A DNA stretch of 64,000 bases from Burkholderia sp. Ax-1724 (lineage in GTDB: Bacteria; Pseudomonadota; Gammaproteobacteria; Burkholderiales; Burkholderiaceae): the NCBI RefSeq assembly GCF_011752995.1, contig NZ_VWWL01000013.1, positions 142,945 through 206,944 of the forward strand. Reading direction: 5' to 3'. This document shows positions 1 through 9,077 of the stretch, one piece after another. The stretch's first letter is position 1. Every line of letters begins with the position of its first letter. The translations under genes and the position numbers were made by a program. Below the pieces are notes generated by a model, which saw nothing but the letters and a program-made list of their open reading frames with translations, searched no databases and was not told the origin of the DNA.

Positions 1-1491
1 GCCTATATCGACGACACGCACACACTGACTTACGGCGAACTCGAACAACGCGCGCGACGTTGCGCGAGCGCCCTGCGAACGCTCGGCGTGCATCCCGAGG
101 AACGCGTGCTGCTCGTGATGCTCGATACCGTGTCGCTGCCGGTCGCATTTCTCGGCGCGCTCTACGCCGGCATCGTGCCGGTCGTCGCGAACACGCTGCT
201 GAGCGCCGCCGACTATACGTACATGCTCACGCATAGCCACGCGCGCGCGGTGATCGTGTCGGCGGCCTTGTTGCCGAACGTCGCGCAGGCGCTCGAAAGC
301 ATCGATCAAGACGGCTGCCAGTTGATCGTCTCGCAGCCGGAGCCGTCGGCGGATACGGCGCCCACTACCTCGCTCGACGCGCCCCGCTTCGAAGACCTGC
401 TCGACGCCGCGCCACCCGCCCTCAAAGGCTGCGCCAACAGTGGCGACGACATCGCCTTCTGGCTCTACTCCTCGGGCTCGACCGGCAAGCCGAAAGGCAC
501 AGTCCACACGCATGCGAACCTGTACTGGACCGCCGAGCTGTATGGCAAGCCGGTGCTCGGCATCGTCGAGAGCGACGTGGTGTTTTCGGCGGCCAAGCTG
601 TTCTTCGCCTACGGGCTCGGCAATGCGCTGACCTTTCCGCTGTCGGTCGGCGCGACCGCGATCCTGATGGCCGAGCGCCCCACCGCCGACGCGATCTTCG
701 CGCGCCTCGTCAAGCATCGTCCGACCGTGTTCTGCGGCGTGCCGACGCTCTATGCGAGCATGCTCGTCTCGCCGAATCTGCCCGCGCGCGCCGAGGTCGC
801 GATACGCGTATGCGCGTCGGCGGGCGAGGCGTTGCCGCGCGACGTCGGCGAGCGTTTCACCGCGCACTTCGGCGCCGAGATTCTCGACGGCATCGGCTCG
901 ACCGAAATGCTGCACATCTTCCTGTCGAATCGCCCGGGCGAAGTCGAATACGGCACGACGGGACGCCCGGTGCCGGGCTACGAGGTCGAGTTGCGCGACG
1001 AAGCCGGGCAGCCGGTGCCCGATGGCGAAGTCGGCGATCTGTACATCAAGGGGCCGAGCGCGGCGCTCATGTACTGGAACAATCGCGAGAAATCGCGCGC
1101 GACGTTTCTCGGCGAATGGATTCGCAGCGGCGACAAGTACCGGCGTCTCGCCAACGGCTGCTATGTCTACGCGGGCCGCAGCGACGACATGCTGAAGGTG
1201 AGCGGCCAGTACGTGTCGCCGGTCGAAGTGGAGATGGTGCTGGTCGAGCATCCGGCCGTGCTCGAAGCGGCGGTGGTCGGCGTCGATCACGGCGGGCTCG
1301 TGAAAACGCGCGCGTTCGTCGTCCTGAAGCGCGAGTTCGCACCGTCTGAGATACTCGCCGACGAACTGAAGGCCTTCGTCAAGGAACGGCTCGCGCCGCA
1401 CAAGTATCCGCGCGACATCGTGTTCGCCGACGATCTGCCGAAAACCGCCACCGGCAAGATTCAGCGCTTCAAGCTGCGCGAACAGTCATAA
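1..1491 (+). CDS. bclA: Benzoate-CoA ligase, 5' end outside the window
   Basis: An open frame runs from base 1 to the stop at 1491, so the N-terminus is missing. The product is an adenylate-forming ligase of the ANL superfamily that activates benzoate to benzoyl-CoA using ATP. The visible part contains the phosphate-binding motif YSSGSTGKPKG, the region around GIGSTEMLHIF typical of benzoate-CoA ligases, and the C-terminal catalytic lysine context KTATGKIQRFKL. In Burkholderia-group bacteria this enzyme feeds the Box (epoxybenzoyl-CoA) pathway. A hydrolase gene follows after 19 bases on the same strand, consistent with a box operon. Benzoate specificity, rather than another aryl acid, is inferred from overall resemblance and context. 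Confidence 0.85.
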   Translation, partial: AYIDDTHTLTYGELEQRARRCASALRTLGVHPEERVLLVMLDTVSLPVAFLGALYAGIVPVVANTLLSAADYTYMLTHSHARAVIVSAALLPNVAQALESIDQDGCQLIVSQPEPSADTAPTTSLDAPRFEDLLDAAPPALKGCANSGDDIAFWLYSSGSTGKPKGTVHTHANLYWTAELYGKPVLGIVESDVVFSAAKLFFAYGLGNALTFPLSVGATAILMAERPTADAIFARLVKHRPTVFCGVPTLYASMLVSPNLPARAEVAIRVCASAGEALPRDVGERFTAHFGAEILDGIGSTEMLHIFLSNRPGEVEYGTTGRPVPGYEVELRDEAGQPVPDGEVGDLYIKGPSAALMYWNNREKSRATFLGEWIRSGDKYRRLANGCYVYAGRSDDMLKVSGQYVSPVEVEMVLVEHPAVLEAAVVGVDHGGLVKTRAFVVLKREFAPSEILADELKAFVKERLAPHKYPRDIVFADDLPKTATGKIQRFKLREQS

Positions 1492-1510
1492 GTCATAAGG
1501 TGATCCATTC

Positions 1511-2380
1511 ATGCCGAACCCCGCAACGGCTGCCGCTCCCGCTACGCCCGCCCCCGCCGCCGGCGCGAGCCGCTTTGCCGAACTGCCCGCGAGCGCGGCG
1601 CATGACGCGTTGCGCATCGAGTATCGCTGGCTCAACGAACCGGCGGCCCAGCGCGCAGACGACACACCGCTCGCGCTGTTCCTGCACGAAGGACTCGGCT
1701 CGGTGTCGATGTGGCGCGACTGGCCGCAACGCTTGTGCGAACGGCTCGGCCTGCGCGGGCTCGTCTATTCGCGGCCGGGCTATGGACTCTCGACGCCGCG
1801 CGCGCCCCACGTGAAATGGCCGGTCGACTTCATGACCGAGCAGGCCCGCGACATTCTCCCCGCGCTGCTCGACGCGCTCGGCATCGATGCGCGGCAACGC
1901 CGGCGCATGTGGGTGATCGGCCATAGCGACGGCGGCTCGATCGCGCTGCTCTACGCGGCGCTGTATCCCGAGGCACTCGCGGGCGTGGTCGTGATGGCGC
2001 CGCATGTGTTCGTCGAAGACCTCTCGGTGGCCAGCATCGCGCAAACGAAGCAGCTCTACGAAACCACCGACCTGCGCGACAAGCTCGCGCGCCACCACGC
2101 CGACGTCGATTCGGCCTTCTATGGCTGGAACGATATCTGGCTGAATCCCGCGTTCAGACAGTGGCGCATTGTCGATACGCTCGCCTCGATTCGCCAGCCG
2201 CTGCTCGCGATCCAGGGCCACGACGACAACTACGGCACGATGGCGCAGATCGACACGATCGCCGCACGCGTGCCGCATGCGCAGCTCGTCAAGCTCGCCG
2301 CCTGCGGGCACTCGCCGCATCGCGACGCACCGGCCCCGCTCGACGACGCGATCGCGGCATTCATCGCAGCACAGCGATAA
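1511..2380 (+). CDS. Alpha/beta hydrolase, probably Box-pathway associated
   Basis: A 289-residue alpha/beta-hydrolase-fold protein. The nucleophile elbow reads GHSDGGS, and the late histidine is in AACGHSPHRD near the C-terminus, with an acidic residue in the GHDDNYG strand as third triad member. The oxyanion-side motif is LHEGLGSVSMW. An AAGGTGAT ribosome-binding site lies just before the ATG at 1511. The gene is 19 bases behind the benzoate-CoA ligase and likely co-transcribed with it. Hydrolases of this type accompany box genes, where they may cleave pathway CoA thioesters or lactones. The exact substrate cannot be read from the sequence. Confidence 0.75.
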   Translation: MPNPATAAAPATPAPAAGASRFAELPASAAHDALRIEYRWLNEPAAQRADDTPLALFLHEGLGSVSMWRDWPQRLCERLGLRGLVYSRPGYGLSTPRAPHVKWPVDFMTEQARDILPALLDALGIDARQRRRMWVIGHSDGGSIALLYAALYPEALAGVVVMAPHVFVEDLSVASIAQTKQLYETTDLRDKLARHHADVDSAFYGWNDIWLNPAFRQWRIVDTLASIRQPLLAIQGHDDNYGTMAQIDTIAARVPHAQLVKLAACGHSPHRDAPAPLDDAIAAFIAAQR

Positions 2381-2562
2381 ACCGCGCGACGGAAGCAACC
2401 AACGCAACCGGCGCGGCCATCGACATCAGCACCAGCACAGGGCAGCGCCGCTTCCTTACCAATACTTCATAAAAATTACACGGATCGGCGATTATGCTGC
2501 GGCATCGCTGACCTCGGCACATCGATGCCCTGGCGTCCCTTCCTCACATTGGAGAGAGTGAC

Positions 2563-2913
2563 ATGCCCTTCGTGCCGAAGCTGAGTCGTGCATTGCCGTG
2601 CAAACGTTTGGCTCCCGGTTTGGCTCATGCTTTTGCGATCGTCTCGCTCTGCGCACTCGGCACCGCATGCAGCCACGACGACCCACCCGCCGACACGAGC
2701 ACGCTCGGCTCGACGACCGAACAGCGCGCCGCGCAAAGCGATAACAGCGCCGGCACCAGCAGCTTTGCCGCCGCGCCGCCGGCCGCCCCCGCACCGGCGA
2801 CGCTCACGATCCAGACTCCCGCGCCCCCCGCTTCCGACGCCGGCACGGCACTGTCCGCCGCCGATGCGTCGCGCGCGCCGCTCGCGAGCCCCGTCATCCA
2901 CACCGTGGATTGA
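2563..2913 (+). CDS. Small putative lipoprotein, Ala/Pro-rich
   Basis: A 116-residue protein with a GGAGAG ribosome-binding site before the ATG at 2563. The N-terminus has basic residues, a hydrophobic stretch (AFAIVSLCALGTAC) and a cysteine near residue 36 that may be a lipid attachment site, although the lipobox is imperfect (G at -3, L at -4). The rest is low-complexity Ala/Pro/Ser/Thr sequence with no recognisable domain. It precedes the phospholipase C gene on the same strand by about 105 bases, so an envelope role linked to the exported enzyme is possible but is inference. Confidence 0.5.
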   Translation: MPFVPKLSRALPCKRLAPGLAHAFAIVSLCALGTACSHDDPPADTSTLGSTTEQRAAQSDNSAGTSSFAAAPPAAPAPATLTIQTPAPPASDAGTALSAADASRAPLASPVIHTVD

Positions 2914-3018
2914 GTTCCGCGCCGCGCGCGGTGAGCGGCCACTCTTTCCGCGCGCGACGCATCGTCACAGTGCATCTTCGCAGTGCACTTTCCTCCACCG
3001 AAGATCAAAGCCAGAACC

Positions 3019-5139
3019 ATGACCTCAAAAAATCGCCGTGATTTTCTGCGCTCGGCCGCGCAAGCCGCCGGTTCCTTCACCGCGTTGAGCATGCTGCCGC
3101 CCGGCATCCGCAACGCCCTCGCCATTCCGGCGAACAACTGCACCGGCACGATCCGCGACGTCGAGCACATCGTCGTGCTGATGCAGGAGAACCGCTCGTT
3201 CGATCATTACTTCGGCACGCTCAAGGGCGTACGCGGTTTCGGCGACACGCGTGCGATCAACCTCGCGAGCGGCCAGCCGGTCTGGTATCAGCCGCTCACC
3301 ACCGATGCCGCCGGCGCCAATTACGTGCTGCCGTTCCGTCCCACCGCGCCGAACCTCGGCCTGCAATTCCTGCAGGATCTCGCGCACGACTGGGGCACCA
3401 CGCACGCGGCCTGGAACAACGGCCGCAACGATCAGTGGGTGCCCGCGAAAGGCGCGACGACGATGGCCTACCTCACGCGCGAGGACATCCCGTTTCACTA
3501 TCAGCTCGCCGACGCGTTCACGATCTGCGATGCGTATCACTGCTCGCTGATGGGCCCGACCGATCCGAACCGCTACTACATGTGGAGCGGCTGGGTCGGC
3601 AACGACGGCAGCGGCGGCGGCCCGGTGATCGACAATTCGGAACTCGGCTACGGCTGGTCGACCTACCCCGAGGTGCTGCAGAACGCCGGCATCTCGTGGA
3701 AGATCTATCAGGACATGGGCAACGGGCTCGACGCGAACGGCTCGTGGGGCTGGACGCAGAACGCGTACATCGGCAACTACGGCGACAACTCGCTGCTCTA
3801 CTTCAACCAGTATCGCAACGCGCAGCCGGGCAACCCGCTCTACGACAACGCGCGCACCGGCACCAACGCGGCGAACGGCGACGGCTATTTCGACATCCTC
3901 AAGCGCGACGTGCAGAACAACACGCTGCCGCAAGTCTCGTGGATCGTCGCGCCCGAAGCCTATTCGGAACATCCGAACTGGCCGTCGAACTACGGCGCGT
4001 GGTACATCGATCAGGTCCTGCAGATTCTCACGTCGAACCCCGAGGTGTGGAGCAAGACCGTGCTGCTCATCAACTACGACGAGAACGACGGCTTCTTCGA
4101 TCACCTCGCGCAGCCGTTCCCGGCGGCGTCGAGCGCGAACGGCCTGTCGACCGTCAGCATCACGCACGAAATCTATCCCGGCGATGCGAAGACGCCCGCC
4201 GCGCCGTACGGGCTCGGCCCGCGCGTGCCGATGCTGGTGGTCTCGCCGTGGTCGAAAGGCGGCTACGTCTGCTCGGAAACGTTCGACCACACCTCGGTGA
4301 TCCGCTTCATCGAAAAGCGTTTCGGCGAACATCACAACCTCGGCGAATCGAACATCACGCCGTGGCGTCGCGCGGTGTGCGGCGATCTGACCTCGGCCTT
4401 CAACTTCAGCAATCCGAACGCCAACCTGCCGTCGCTGCCGAGCACGACCTCGTACGTGCCGCCCGATCAGAACCGTCATCCGGATTACATCCCGCAGCCG
4501 CCCGCGGCCCAGGCCGTGCCGCAGCAGGAGCCCGGCGTGCGTCCCGCGCGCGCGTTGCCGTATGAACTGTTCGTGCGCGCCGACGAAGGCTCGAACGGCA
4601 AGCTGACGATGCGCTTCATCAATACCGGCCGCGCGGGCGCGGTGTTCCTCGTCTACGTGACGAACGGCGCCGCCGCGCCGCTCAGCTATACGGTCGAAGC
4701 CGGCAAGCACCTGCAGGACACCTTGCCGCTCAACGCGGACGGCACCTACGACTTCACCGTGCACGGTCCGAACGGCTTCCTGCGCCGCTTCGCGGGCAAG
4801 GTCGTCGCGCGCAGCAGCTGGTGGGAACGCAAGGAGATCGCGCAACCGGATATCGCCGAGGGTTACGACGTCGCCAACGGCAATCTGCAACTGCGTCTGG
4901 AAAACACGGGCAGCGCGCGTTGCCAGTTCATGATCGTCAATGCGTACGATCCGCACAATGCGATCCGGCATTCGGTGCGCGGCGGCGATACCGATCAGCT
5001 ATACCTCGATCTGCGCAACGCTCACGGCTGGTACGACCTGTCGATCACGGTCGACACCGATGCATCGTTTGCGCGGCGCCTTGCCGGTCACGTGGAAACC
5101 GGCAAGAGCAGCATGAGCGATCCGGCTTTGGGTAGCTAA
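3019..5139 (+). CDS. Phosphocholine-specific phospholipase C, Tat-exported
   Basis: Predicted to hydrolyse phosphatidylcholine or sphingomyelin head groups outside the cytoplasm. From the ATG at 3019 it is 706 residues; a GTG at 2983 would add 12 residues but would sit awkwardly before the signal. The N-terminus is a twin-arginine signal (NRRDFLRSAAQAAG). A phosphoesterase domain follows over about residues 35-440, with the family motifs VLMQENRSFDHYFG and YDENDGFFDH. Two C-terminal beta domains of the phospholipase C type occupy about 530-700. The length and order match bacterial non-haemolytic/haemolytic PLCs of Pseudomonas and Burkholderia. Which of the two activities it has cannot be told here. 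A strong terminator follows. Confidence 0.9.
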   Translation: MTSKNRRDFLRSAAQAAGSFTALSMLPPGIRNALAIPANNCTGTIRDVEHIVVLMQENRSFDHYFGTLKGVRGFGDTRAINLASGQPVWYQPLTTDAAGANYVLPFRPTAPNLGLQFLQDLAHDWGTTHAAWNNGRNDQWVPAKGATTMAYLTREDIPFHYQLADAFTICDAYHCSLMGPTDPNRYYMWSGWVGNDGSGGGPVIDNSELGYGWSTYPEVLQNAGISWKIYQDMGNGLDANGSWGWTQNAYIGNYGDNSLLYFNQYRNAQPGNPLYDNARTGTNAANGDGYFDILKRDVQNNTLPQVSWIVAPEAYSEHPNWPSNYGAWYIDQVLQILTSNPEVWSKTVLLINYDENDGFFDHLAQPFPAASSANGLSTVSITHEIYPGDAKTPAAPYGLGPRVPMLVVSPWSKGGYVCSETFDHTSVIRFIEKRFGEHHNLGESNITPWRRAVCGDLTSAFNFSNPNANLPSLPSTTSYVPPDQNRHPDYIPQPPAAQAVPQQEPGVRPARALPYELFVRADEGSNGKLTMRFINTGRAGAVFLVYVTNGAAAPLSYTVEAGKHLQDTLPLNADGTYDFTVHGPNGFLRRFAGKVVARSSWWERKEIAQPDIAEGYDVANGNLQLRLENTGSARCQFMIVNAYDPHNAIRHSVRGGDTDQLYLDLRNAHGWYDLSITVDTDASFARRLAGHVETGKSSMSDPALGS

Positions 5140-5172
5140 ACGGCGGCTCGACGTCACGCGAGTCCCGCGGTA

Positions 5173-5216
5173 AAAACAACGGCCGCTGCGATCGATGTCG
5201 CAGCGGCCGTTGTTTT
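5173..5216 (+). terminator. Rho-independent terminator after phospholipase C
   Basis: A perfect 19-bp stem (5173-5191 with 5198-5216) encloses a 6-base loop. The stem is GC-rich in the middle and has A/T ends that provide U-runs on both strands, so it can act bidirectionally between the phospholipase gene and the convergent gene ending at 5289. Confidence 0.9.
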
Positions 5217-5288
5217 ATTGGGCCTGCCGATTGCCGATTACCGATGCACGCACGCGCCTAACCGGGCGCGTAGATCGGCGCGCCCTGC

Positions 5289-5669
5289 CTACGATTCGAA
5301 ATCGAGCCCGCCGAGCAGCGCGACCGGTTCGCCCTGCGTATGCGTGAGGAAATCGAGTTCGCGCGCCTGGGTCCACGCCTTGAGCTTGCGCGGCAGCGCG
5401 GCGAGATAGCCGGCGAAGCGCGCCGCACCCTGCTCGCCCATCAGTCGTTCGATTTCGTCGCTGTCCCAGGTCAGGTAAAGATTCAGCGGATGCGCGTAGT
5501 GACCGAGTTCATCGAGCGGCGTCGCATGAATCCGCACGCGGGTCGGCTGACCGTGCCCGCCATACGGCAGCACTTCGGTATGCACGGTCTTCGCGAAACA
5601 TGCGCCGATCGCCTCGGCGATGCGCGGCGCGAACTCCTTGTCGAAACGAACGGCGCTTTCCGGACGCAT
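5289..5669 (-). CDS. Conserved Burkholderia-type protein, resembles DUF5594
   Basis: A 126-residue soluble protein. The start is the ATG at 5669 (MRPESAVRFDKEF), preceded on its strand by GGAGA; an upstream in-frame extension to 5714 lacks a good ribosome-binding site. It has no signal peptide or membrane segment. The sequence (for example YGGHGQPTRVRIHATPLDEL and the C-terminal LLGGLDFES) resembles small proteins of unknown function seen across Burkholderia, which I recall as DUF5594. The function is unknown. It converges on the phospholipase gene. Confidence 0.65.
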   Translation of the reverse strand: MRPESAVRFDKEFAPRIAEAIGACFAKTVHTEVLPYGGHGQPTRVRIHATPLDELGHYAHPLNLYLTWDSDEIERLMGEQGAARFAGYLAALPRKLKAWTQARELDFLTHTQGEPVALLGGLDFES

Positions 5670-5952
5670 CCAGGTCTCCGATGTCGTGCGTAGTGGGACT
5701 GGGCATCGTAGCACGCGGGTCGGTGCGGACTCGCGTGCAGGCGCTCGTGTTCAGGGGCGTTGGCTACGTCCGGGGAAGCGCGGCCCCCGCGCCCTATCGC
5801 ATGTACCCCCTCGCACCGCAGCGATCGACTCAACGTTTTGCGACAACTCCTGTGCGATTACGGCCCTTTACGTCAGACCTGTGCCGCGCGCGTCTAACCT
5901 CCAGAGAGGCCACCAGGCTGGTCGTGCCAGATGATTTTTCCACGGATGGCTT

Positions 5953-6819
5953 ATGAGCAAGGCAAGGTTCGCATCGTTCTGGCACGGCCCGGAACTCTCC
6001 CCTTACGAAGTCGCGTGTCTGCAATCGTTCACCCTCTATGGCAGCGAGGTCGCGCTTTATAGCTACGAGCCGATCGCCAATCTGCCGCCCGGCGTGAGCG
6101 CGAAAGACGCGCGCGCGATTCTGCCTCCCGACACGCTGAACGCCTTTCCGATTCAAGGCGTGCCGTCGATGGCGCATTTCACCGACTATTTCCGCTTCGC
6201 GATGTTCACGAAGACCGACGAAATCTGGGTCGACACGGACATGCTGCTGCTGCGCGATTTCGATCTCAACGCGAAGGGCGACCTGATCGGCAAGGAAACG
6301 CCGTCCAGCATCTGCACGGCGATACTGCGGCTCGATCCCGACTCGCCGCGTCTGTACGAACTGCTCAAGCGAGTCAAGGCGATGCAGGGCACCGAAATCA
6401 AATGGGGCGACACCGGCCCGCGCCTGCTGACCGCGGTCTACGGCGTCAAGGCCGGCTTGCCCGAGAGCCTGTTCTACCCGGTCCACTTCGACGATTACTA
6501 CAAGCCGTTCCTGCCGCGCCATTTCGAGGAATGCGCGGCGCTGTGCTCCGACGCGTACACGCTGCACCTGTGGAACAACCGCGTCGTGAAGATGGCGCTC
6601 TTCAAGCGTATCGGTCCGCCTGCCGGTTCGTTCCTGCATCACGTGTTCGAGCAGAGCGGCGCGAACCGCCGGTTTGGCGAATTCTATCCGGCCAACGTGA
6701 TGCAGACGATGATCGACAACGCGGTGCAGAAAGTCGGCCGCGATGAAGGCGTACGCAAGCTGCTGCGCGTCGGCGTGCCGATGCTCAGGACCGCGCTCGG
6801 GCGCAAGCTCGGCGCATAG
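5953..6819 (+). CDS. Glycosyltransferase with DXD motif
   Basis: A 288-residue protein with features of the small sugar-binding DXD glycosyltransferase family (GT32-like): FRFAMFTKTDEIWVDTDMLL near residue 75-95 contains the D-x-D metal/nucleotide-sugar motif, preceded by the DYFRF helix common in this fold. A later segment (HLWNNRVVKM) resembles the acceptor-side region. No transmembrane segment is obvious, so it probably acts at the cytoplasmic face on a surface polysaccharide or lipid acceptor. The ribosome-binding site is weak. It is a monocistronic-looking gene convergent with the following LysR gene, only 9 bases away. Sugar and acceptor are unknown. Confidence 0.75.
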   Translation: MSKARFASFWHGPELSPYEVACLQSFTLYGSEVALYSYEPIANLPPGVSAKDARAILPPDTLNAFPIQGVPSMAHFTDYFRFAMFTKTDEIWVDTDMLLLRDFDLNAKGDLIGKETPSSICTAILRLDPDSPRLYELLKRVKAMQGTEIKWGDTGPRLLTAVYGVKAGLPESLFYPVHFDDYYKPFLPRHFEECAALCSDAYTLHLWNNRVVKMALFKRIGPPAGSFLHHVFEQSGANRRFGEFYPANVMQTMIDNAVQKVGRDEGVRKLLRVGVPMLRTALGRKLGA

Positions 6820-6828
6820 CCGCCCGTC

Positions 6829-7737
6829 TCACGCGGCGGCGCCCCTGCCCGCGCCGTGCGCCTGCGCGAGCATGAACTCGATGAACGTCGCGGCCGCGCG
6901 CGTGTGGTGCCGGTTCGGCATATACAGCATGTACATGTGCGTGCCGAAGATGCTGAGGCGCCATTCGTCGAGCGCGGTCAGCACCGCGCCGCGTTGCAGA
7001 TCGTCCTGCACCACGTAGTCGGGCACGATGCCGACGCCGAGCCCCGCGAGCAGCGCCTCGCGTAAAAACAGAAAGTTCTCGAAGATGATCGTCGGTTCGA
7101 GCAGCACCTCGTGGCGCTCGTCGCGCAGATACGCGGCCAGCCGCAACTGCCTGCCGATCACGGCCGCGCTAATCAGCGGCGCGGCGCGCAGGTCGTCGAG
7201 CGTCGCGGGCATGCCGTGCGTGTGCGCGAAGCCGGGCGAGGCGCACGCGACATATCTGACCGGCCCCATGTCGCGCGCGACGAGGTTCTGCGGCGGCTCG
7301 GACATGACGCGCACGGCGATGTCGACTTCATCGCGCAGCAGGTCTTCGACGCGGTTCTCGAACATCACGTCGAGCACGATACCCGGATGCAGACGCTTGA
7401 ACGCGATCAGCCAGTCGGACATCACGAGTTGGCCGTAGCCGCTCGGCACGCTCAGCCGCACGTGGCCCTGCAGGCTTTGCCCGAGCGTCGCGACCGACTC
7501 GCGCGCGGCCAGCAGCGCGTTCTGGATCGTGCGGCCATGCTCGTAGAGGCGCAGACCGATCTCGGTCGGCTCGACGCGGCGCGTCGTGCGCCGCACCAGC
7601 TGCACACCGATCGAGCGCTCCAGCTGATTCAGGTGATAGCTGACGTTCGCGCGGCTCATCTTGAGCCGGCGCGCGGCTTCGCTCAGATTGCCGGCGTCGA
7701 GAATGTCCACGAGCAGGGTCAGGGAATTGACGTCCAT
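6829..7737 (-). CDS. LysR-family transcriptional regulator
   Basis: A 302-residue LTTR counted from the ATG at 7737 (MDVNSLTLLVDIL); a TTG at 7776 would start further upstream, inside the palindromic region. The N-terminal winged helix-turn-helix is clear (NLSEAARRLKMSRANVSYHL), followed by the linker helix and a substrate-binding-like effector domain. It is divergent from two acyl-CoA dehydrogenase genes, and the 119-bp intergenic region contains several palindromes, so it probably controls those genes in response to a CoA-pathway intermediate. That role is inferred from position. Confidence 0.85.
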   Translation of the reverse strand: MDVNSLTLLVDILDAGNLSEAARRLKMSRANVSYHLNQLERSIGVQLVRRTTRRVEPTEIGLRLYEHGRTIQNALLAARESVATLGQSLQGHVRLSVPSGYGQLVMSDWLIAFKRLHPGIVLDVMFENRVEDLLRDEVDIAVRVMSEPPQNLVARDMGPVRYVACASPGFAHTHGMPATLDDLRAAPLISAAVIGRQLRLAAYLRDERHEVLLEPTIIFENFLFLREALLAGLGVGIVPDYVVQDDLQRGAVLTALDEWRLSIFGTHMYMLYMPNRHHTRAAATFIEFMLAQAHGAGRGAAA

Positions 7738-7748
7738 CGCGGCGCCTT

Positions 7749-7806
7749 TGTCAAAATAATTTTGACAGTCTGTCAATCGGGCATGCCATTGTCAATCAAC
7801 GTTGAC
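7749..7806. promoter_or_regulatory. Palindromic operator cluster between LysR and acyl-CoA dehydrogenase genes
   Basis: Three inverted repeats lie in under 60 bases. TGTCAAAATAATTTTGACA at 7749-7767 is a perfect 19-bp palindrome with a central A. TTGACAGTCTGTCAA at 7762-7776 is perfect with a central T and overlaps the first. TCAACGTTGA at 7796-7805 is perfect and flanked by GTCAA/TTGAC arms. All share the TTGAC/GTCAA half-site. This matches the multi-site layout of LysR-type operators and places repression and activation sites between the two divergent starts. Confidence 0.65.
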
Positions 7807-7856
7807 CACTCCAGAATGCGCATCAGCCCCCACGAACATGGATGGAAGACCCCGCG

Positions 7857-9065
7857 ATGGATCTGAACTTCACCCCCGAAGAAGAAGCGTTTCGCGCCGA
7901 CGTGCTGGCCTTTCTGCGCGAAAAGCTCCCGCGGCGTCTCGCCGATAAAGTGCACGGCGGCCGCCGCCTCACGCGCGACGACATGGCCGAGTGGCACGCG
8001 ATTCTCAACGCGCAGGGCTGGCTCGCGAACCACTGGCCGCAGGAATATGGCGGCCCGGGCTGGAACGCGGTGCAGAAATTCATCTTCGAGAACGAATGCG
8101 CGCTGGCCGGCGCGCCGCGCATCGTGCCGTTCGGCGTCAACATGCTCGGGCCGGTGCTGATCCGATACGGCAGCGAGGCGCAGAAACGGCACTGGCTGCC
8201 ACGCATTCTCGACGGCTCAGACTGGTGGTGCCAAGGCTATTCGGAGCCGGGCGCGGGCTCCGATCTCGCCTCGGTCAGAACCACGGCCGTGCGCGGCCAG
8301 GATGCGCACGGCGAGCATTACGTCGTCAACGGCCAGAAGACGTGGACCACGCTCGGCCACTACGCGAACATGATCTTCTGCCTCGTGCGCACCGCGACCG
8401 ACGTGCGCAAGCAGGAAGGCATCAGCTTTCTGCTGATCGACATGAACACGCCCGGCGTCGAAGTACGGCCGATCATCACGCTCGACGGCGAGCATGAAGT
8501 CAACGAAGTGTTTTTCACCGACGTGCGCGTGCCCGCGGAGAATCTCGTCGGCGAAGAGAACAAGGGCTGGACCTACGCGAAATATCTGCTTACGTACGAG
8601 CGCACCAATATCGCGGGTGTCGGCTTCTCGGTGGCCGCCTTCAACCGTCTGCGCCAGATCGCCGCGCAGCAGCGCCGCAATGGCCGCCCGCTCGCCGAAG
8701 ACCCAGCGTTCGCGGCACGCATGGCGCGCGTCGAGATCGATCTCGAGAACATGAAGACGACCAACCTGCGCGTGATCGCGGCAGTCGCGGGCGGCGGCGT
8801 GCCCGGCGCCGAAAGCTCGATGCTGAAGATTCGCGGCACCGAAATTCGCCAGGAGATTTCATCGCTCACGCGCCGCGCGATGGGCGCCTATGCGCAGCCG
8901 TTCGTCGAAGAAGCGCTGTACGAAGGTTTCGACGGCGTGCCGGTCGGCCCCGACGAAGCCGCGAGCGCGGCGGCGCTGTACCTCAACAATCGCAAGCTGT
9001 CGATCTTCGGCGGCTCGAACGAAATCCAGAAGAACATCATTGCCAAAATGATCCTCGGACTCTGA
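7857..9065 (+). CDS. Acyl-CoA dehydrogenase, large-subunit type (PimC-like)
   Basis: A 402-residue FAD-dependent acyl-CoA dehydrogenase. I use the ATG at 7857 (MDLNFTPEEEAF) because GGAAG sits 8 bases upstream; an ATG at 7842 would add five residues. Family signatures are visible: the substrate/FAD region CQGYSEPGAGSDLASVRT, the middle beta domain, and the C-terminal FAD-contact motif GGSNEIQKNIIAKMILGL. It oxidises an acyl-CoA to the 2-enoyl-CoA and passes electrons to ETF. It is followed after 12 bases by a second, shorter dehydrogenase. Such large/small pairs are often annotated as pimeloyl-CoA dehydrogenase, but the real substrate is unknown. Confidence 0.85.
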   Translation: MDLNFTPEEEAFRADVLAFLREKLPRRLADKVHGGRRLTRDDMAEWHAILNAQGWLANHWPQEYGGPGWNAVQKFIFENECALAGAPRIVPFGVNMLGPVLIRYGSEAQKRHWLPRILDGSDWWCQGYSEPGAGSDLASVRTTAVRGQDAHGEHYVVNGQKTWTTLGHYANMIFCLVRTATDVRKQEGISFLLIDMNTPGVEVRPIITLDGEHEVNEVFFTDVRVPAENLVGEENKGWTYAKYLLTYERTNIAGVGFSVAAFNRLRQIAAQQRRNGRPLAEDPAFAARMARVEIDLENMKTTNLRVIAAVAGGGVPGAESSMLKIRGTEIRQEISSLTRRAMGAYAQPFVEEALYEGFDGVPVGPDEAASAAALYLNNRKLSIFGGSNEIQKNIIAKMILGL

Positions 9066-9077
9066 GAGACCCACGTC

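Noticed and set aside
3025..4971. A 648-codon open frame on the minus strand opposite the phospholipase C gene
   Set aside because: It is the antisense shadow of a high-GC gene: Arg/Ala/Val-rich, no domain signature, no ribosome-binding site, while the plus strand has a clear Tat signal and enzyme motifs.
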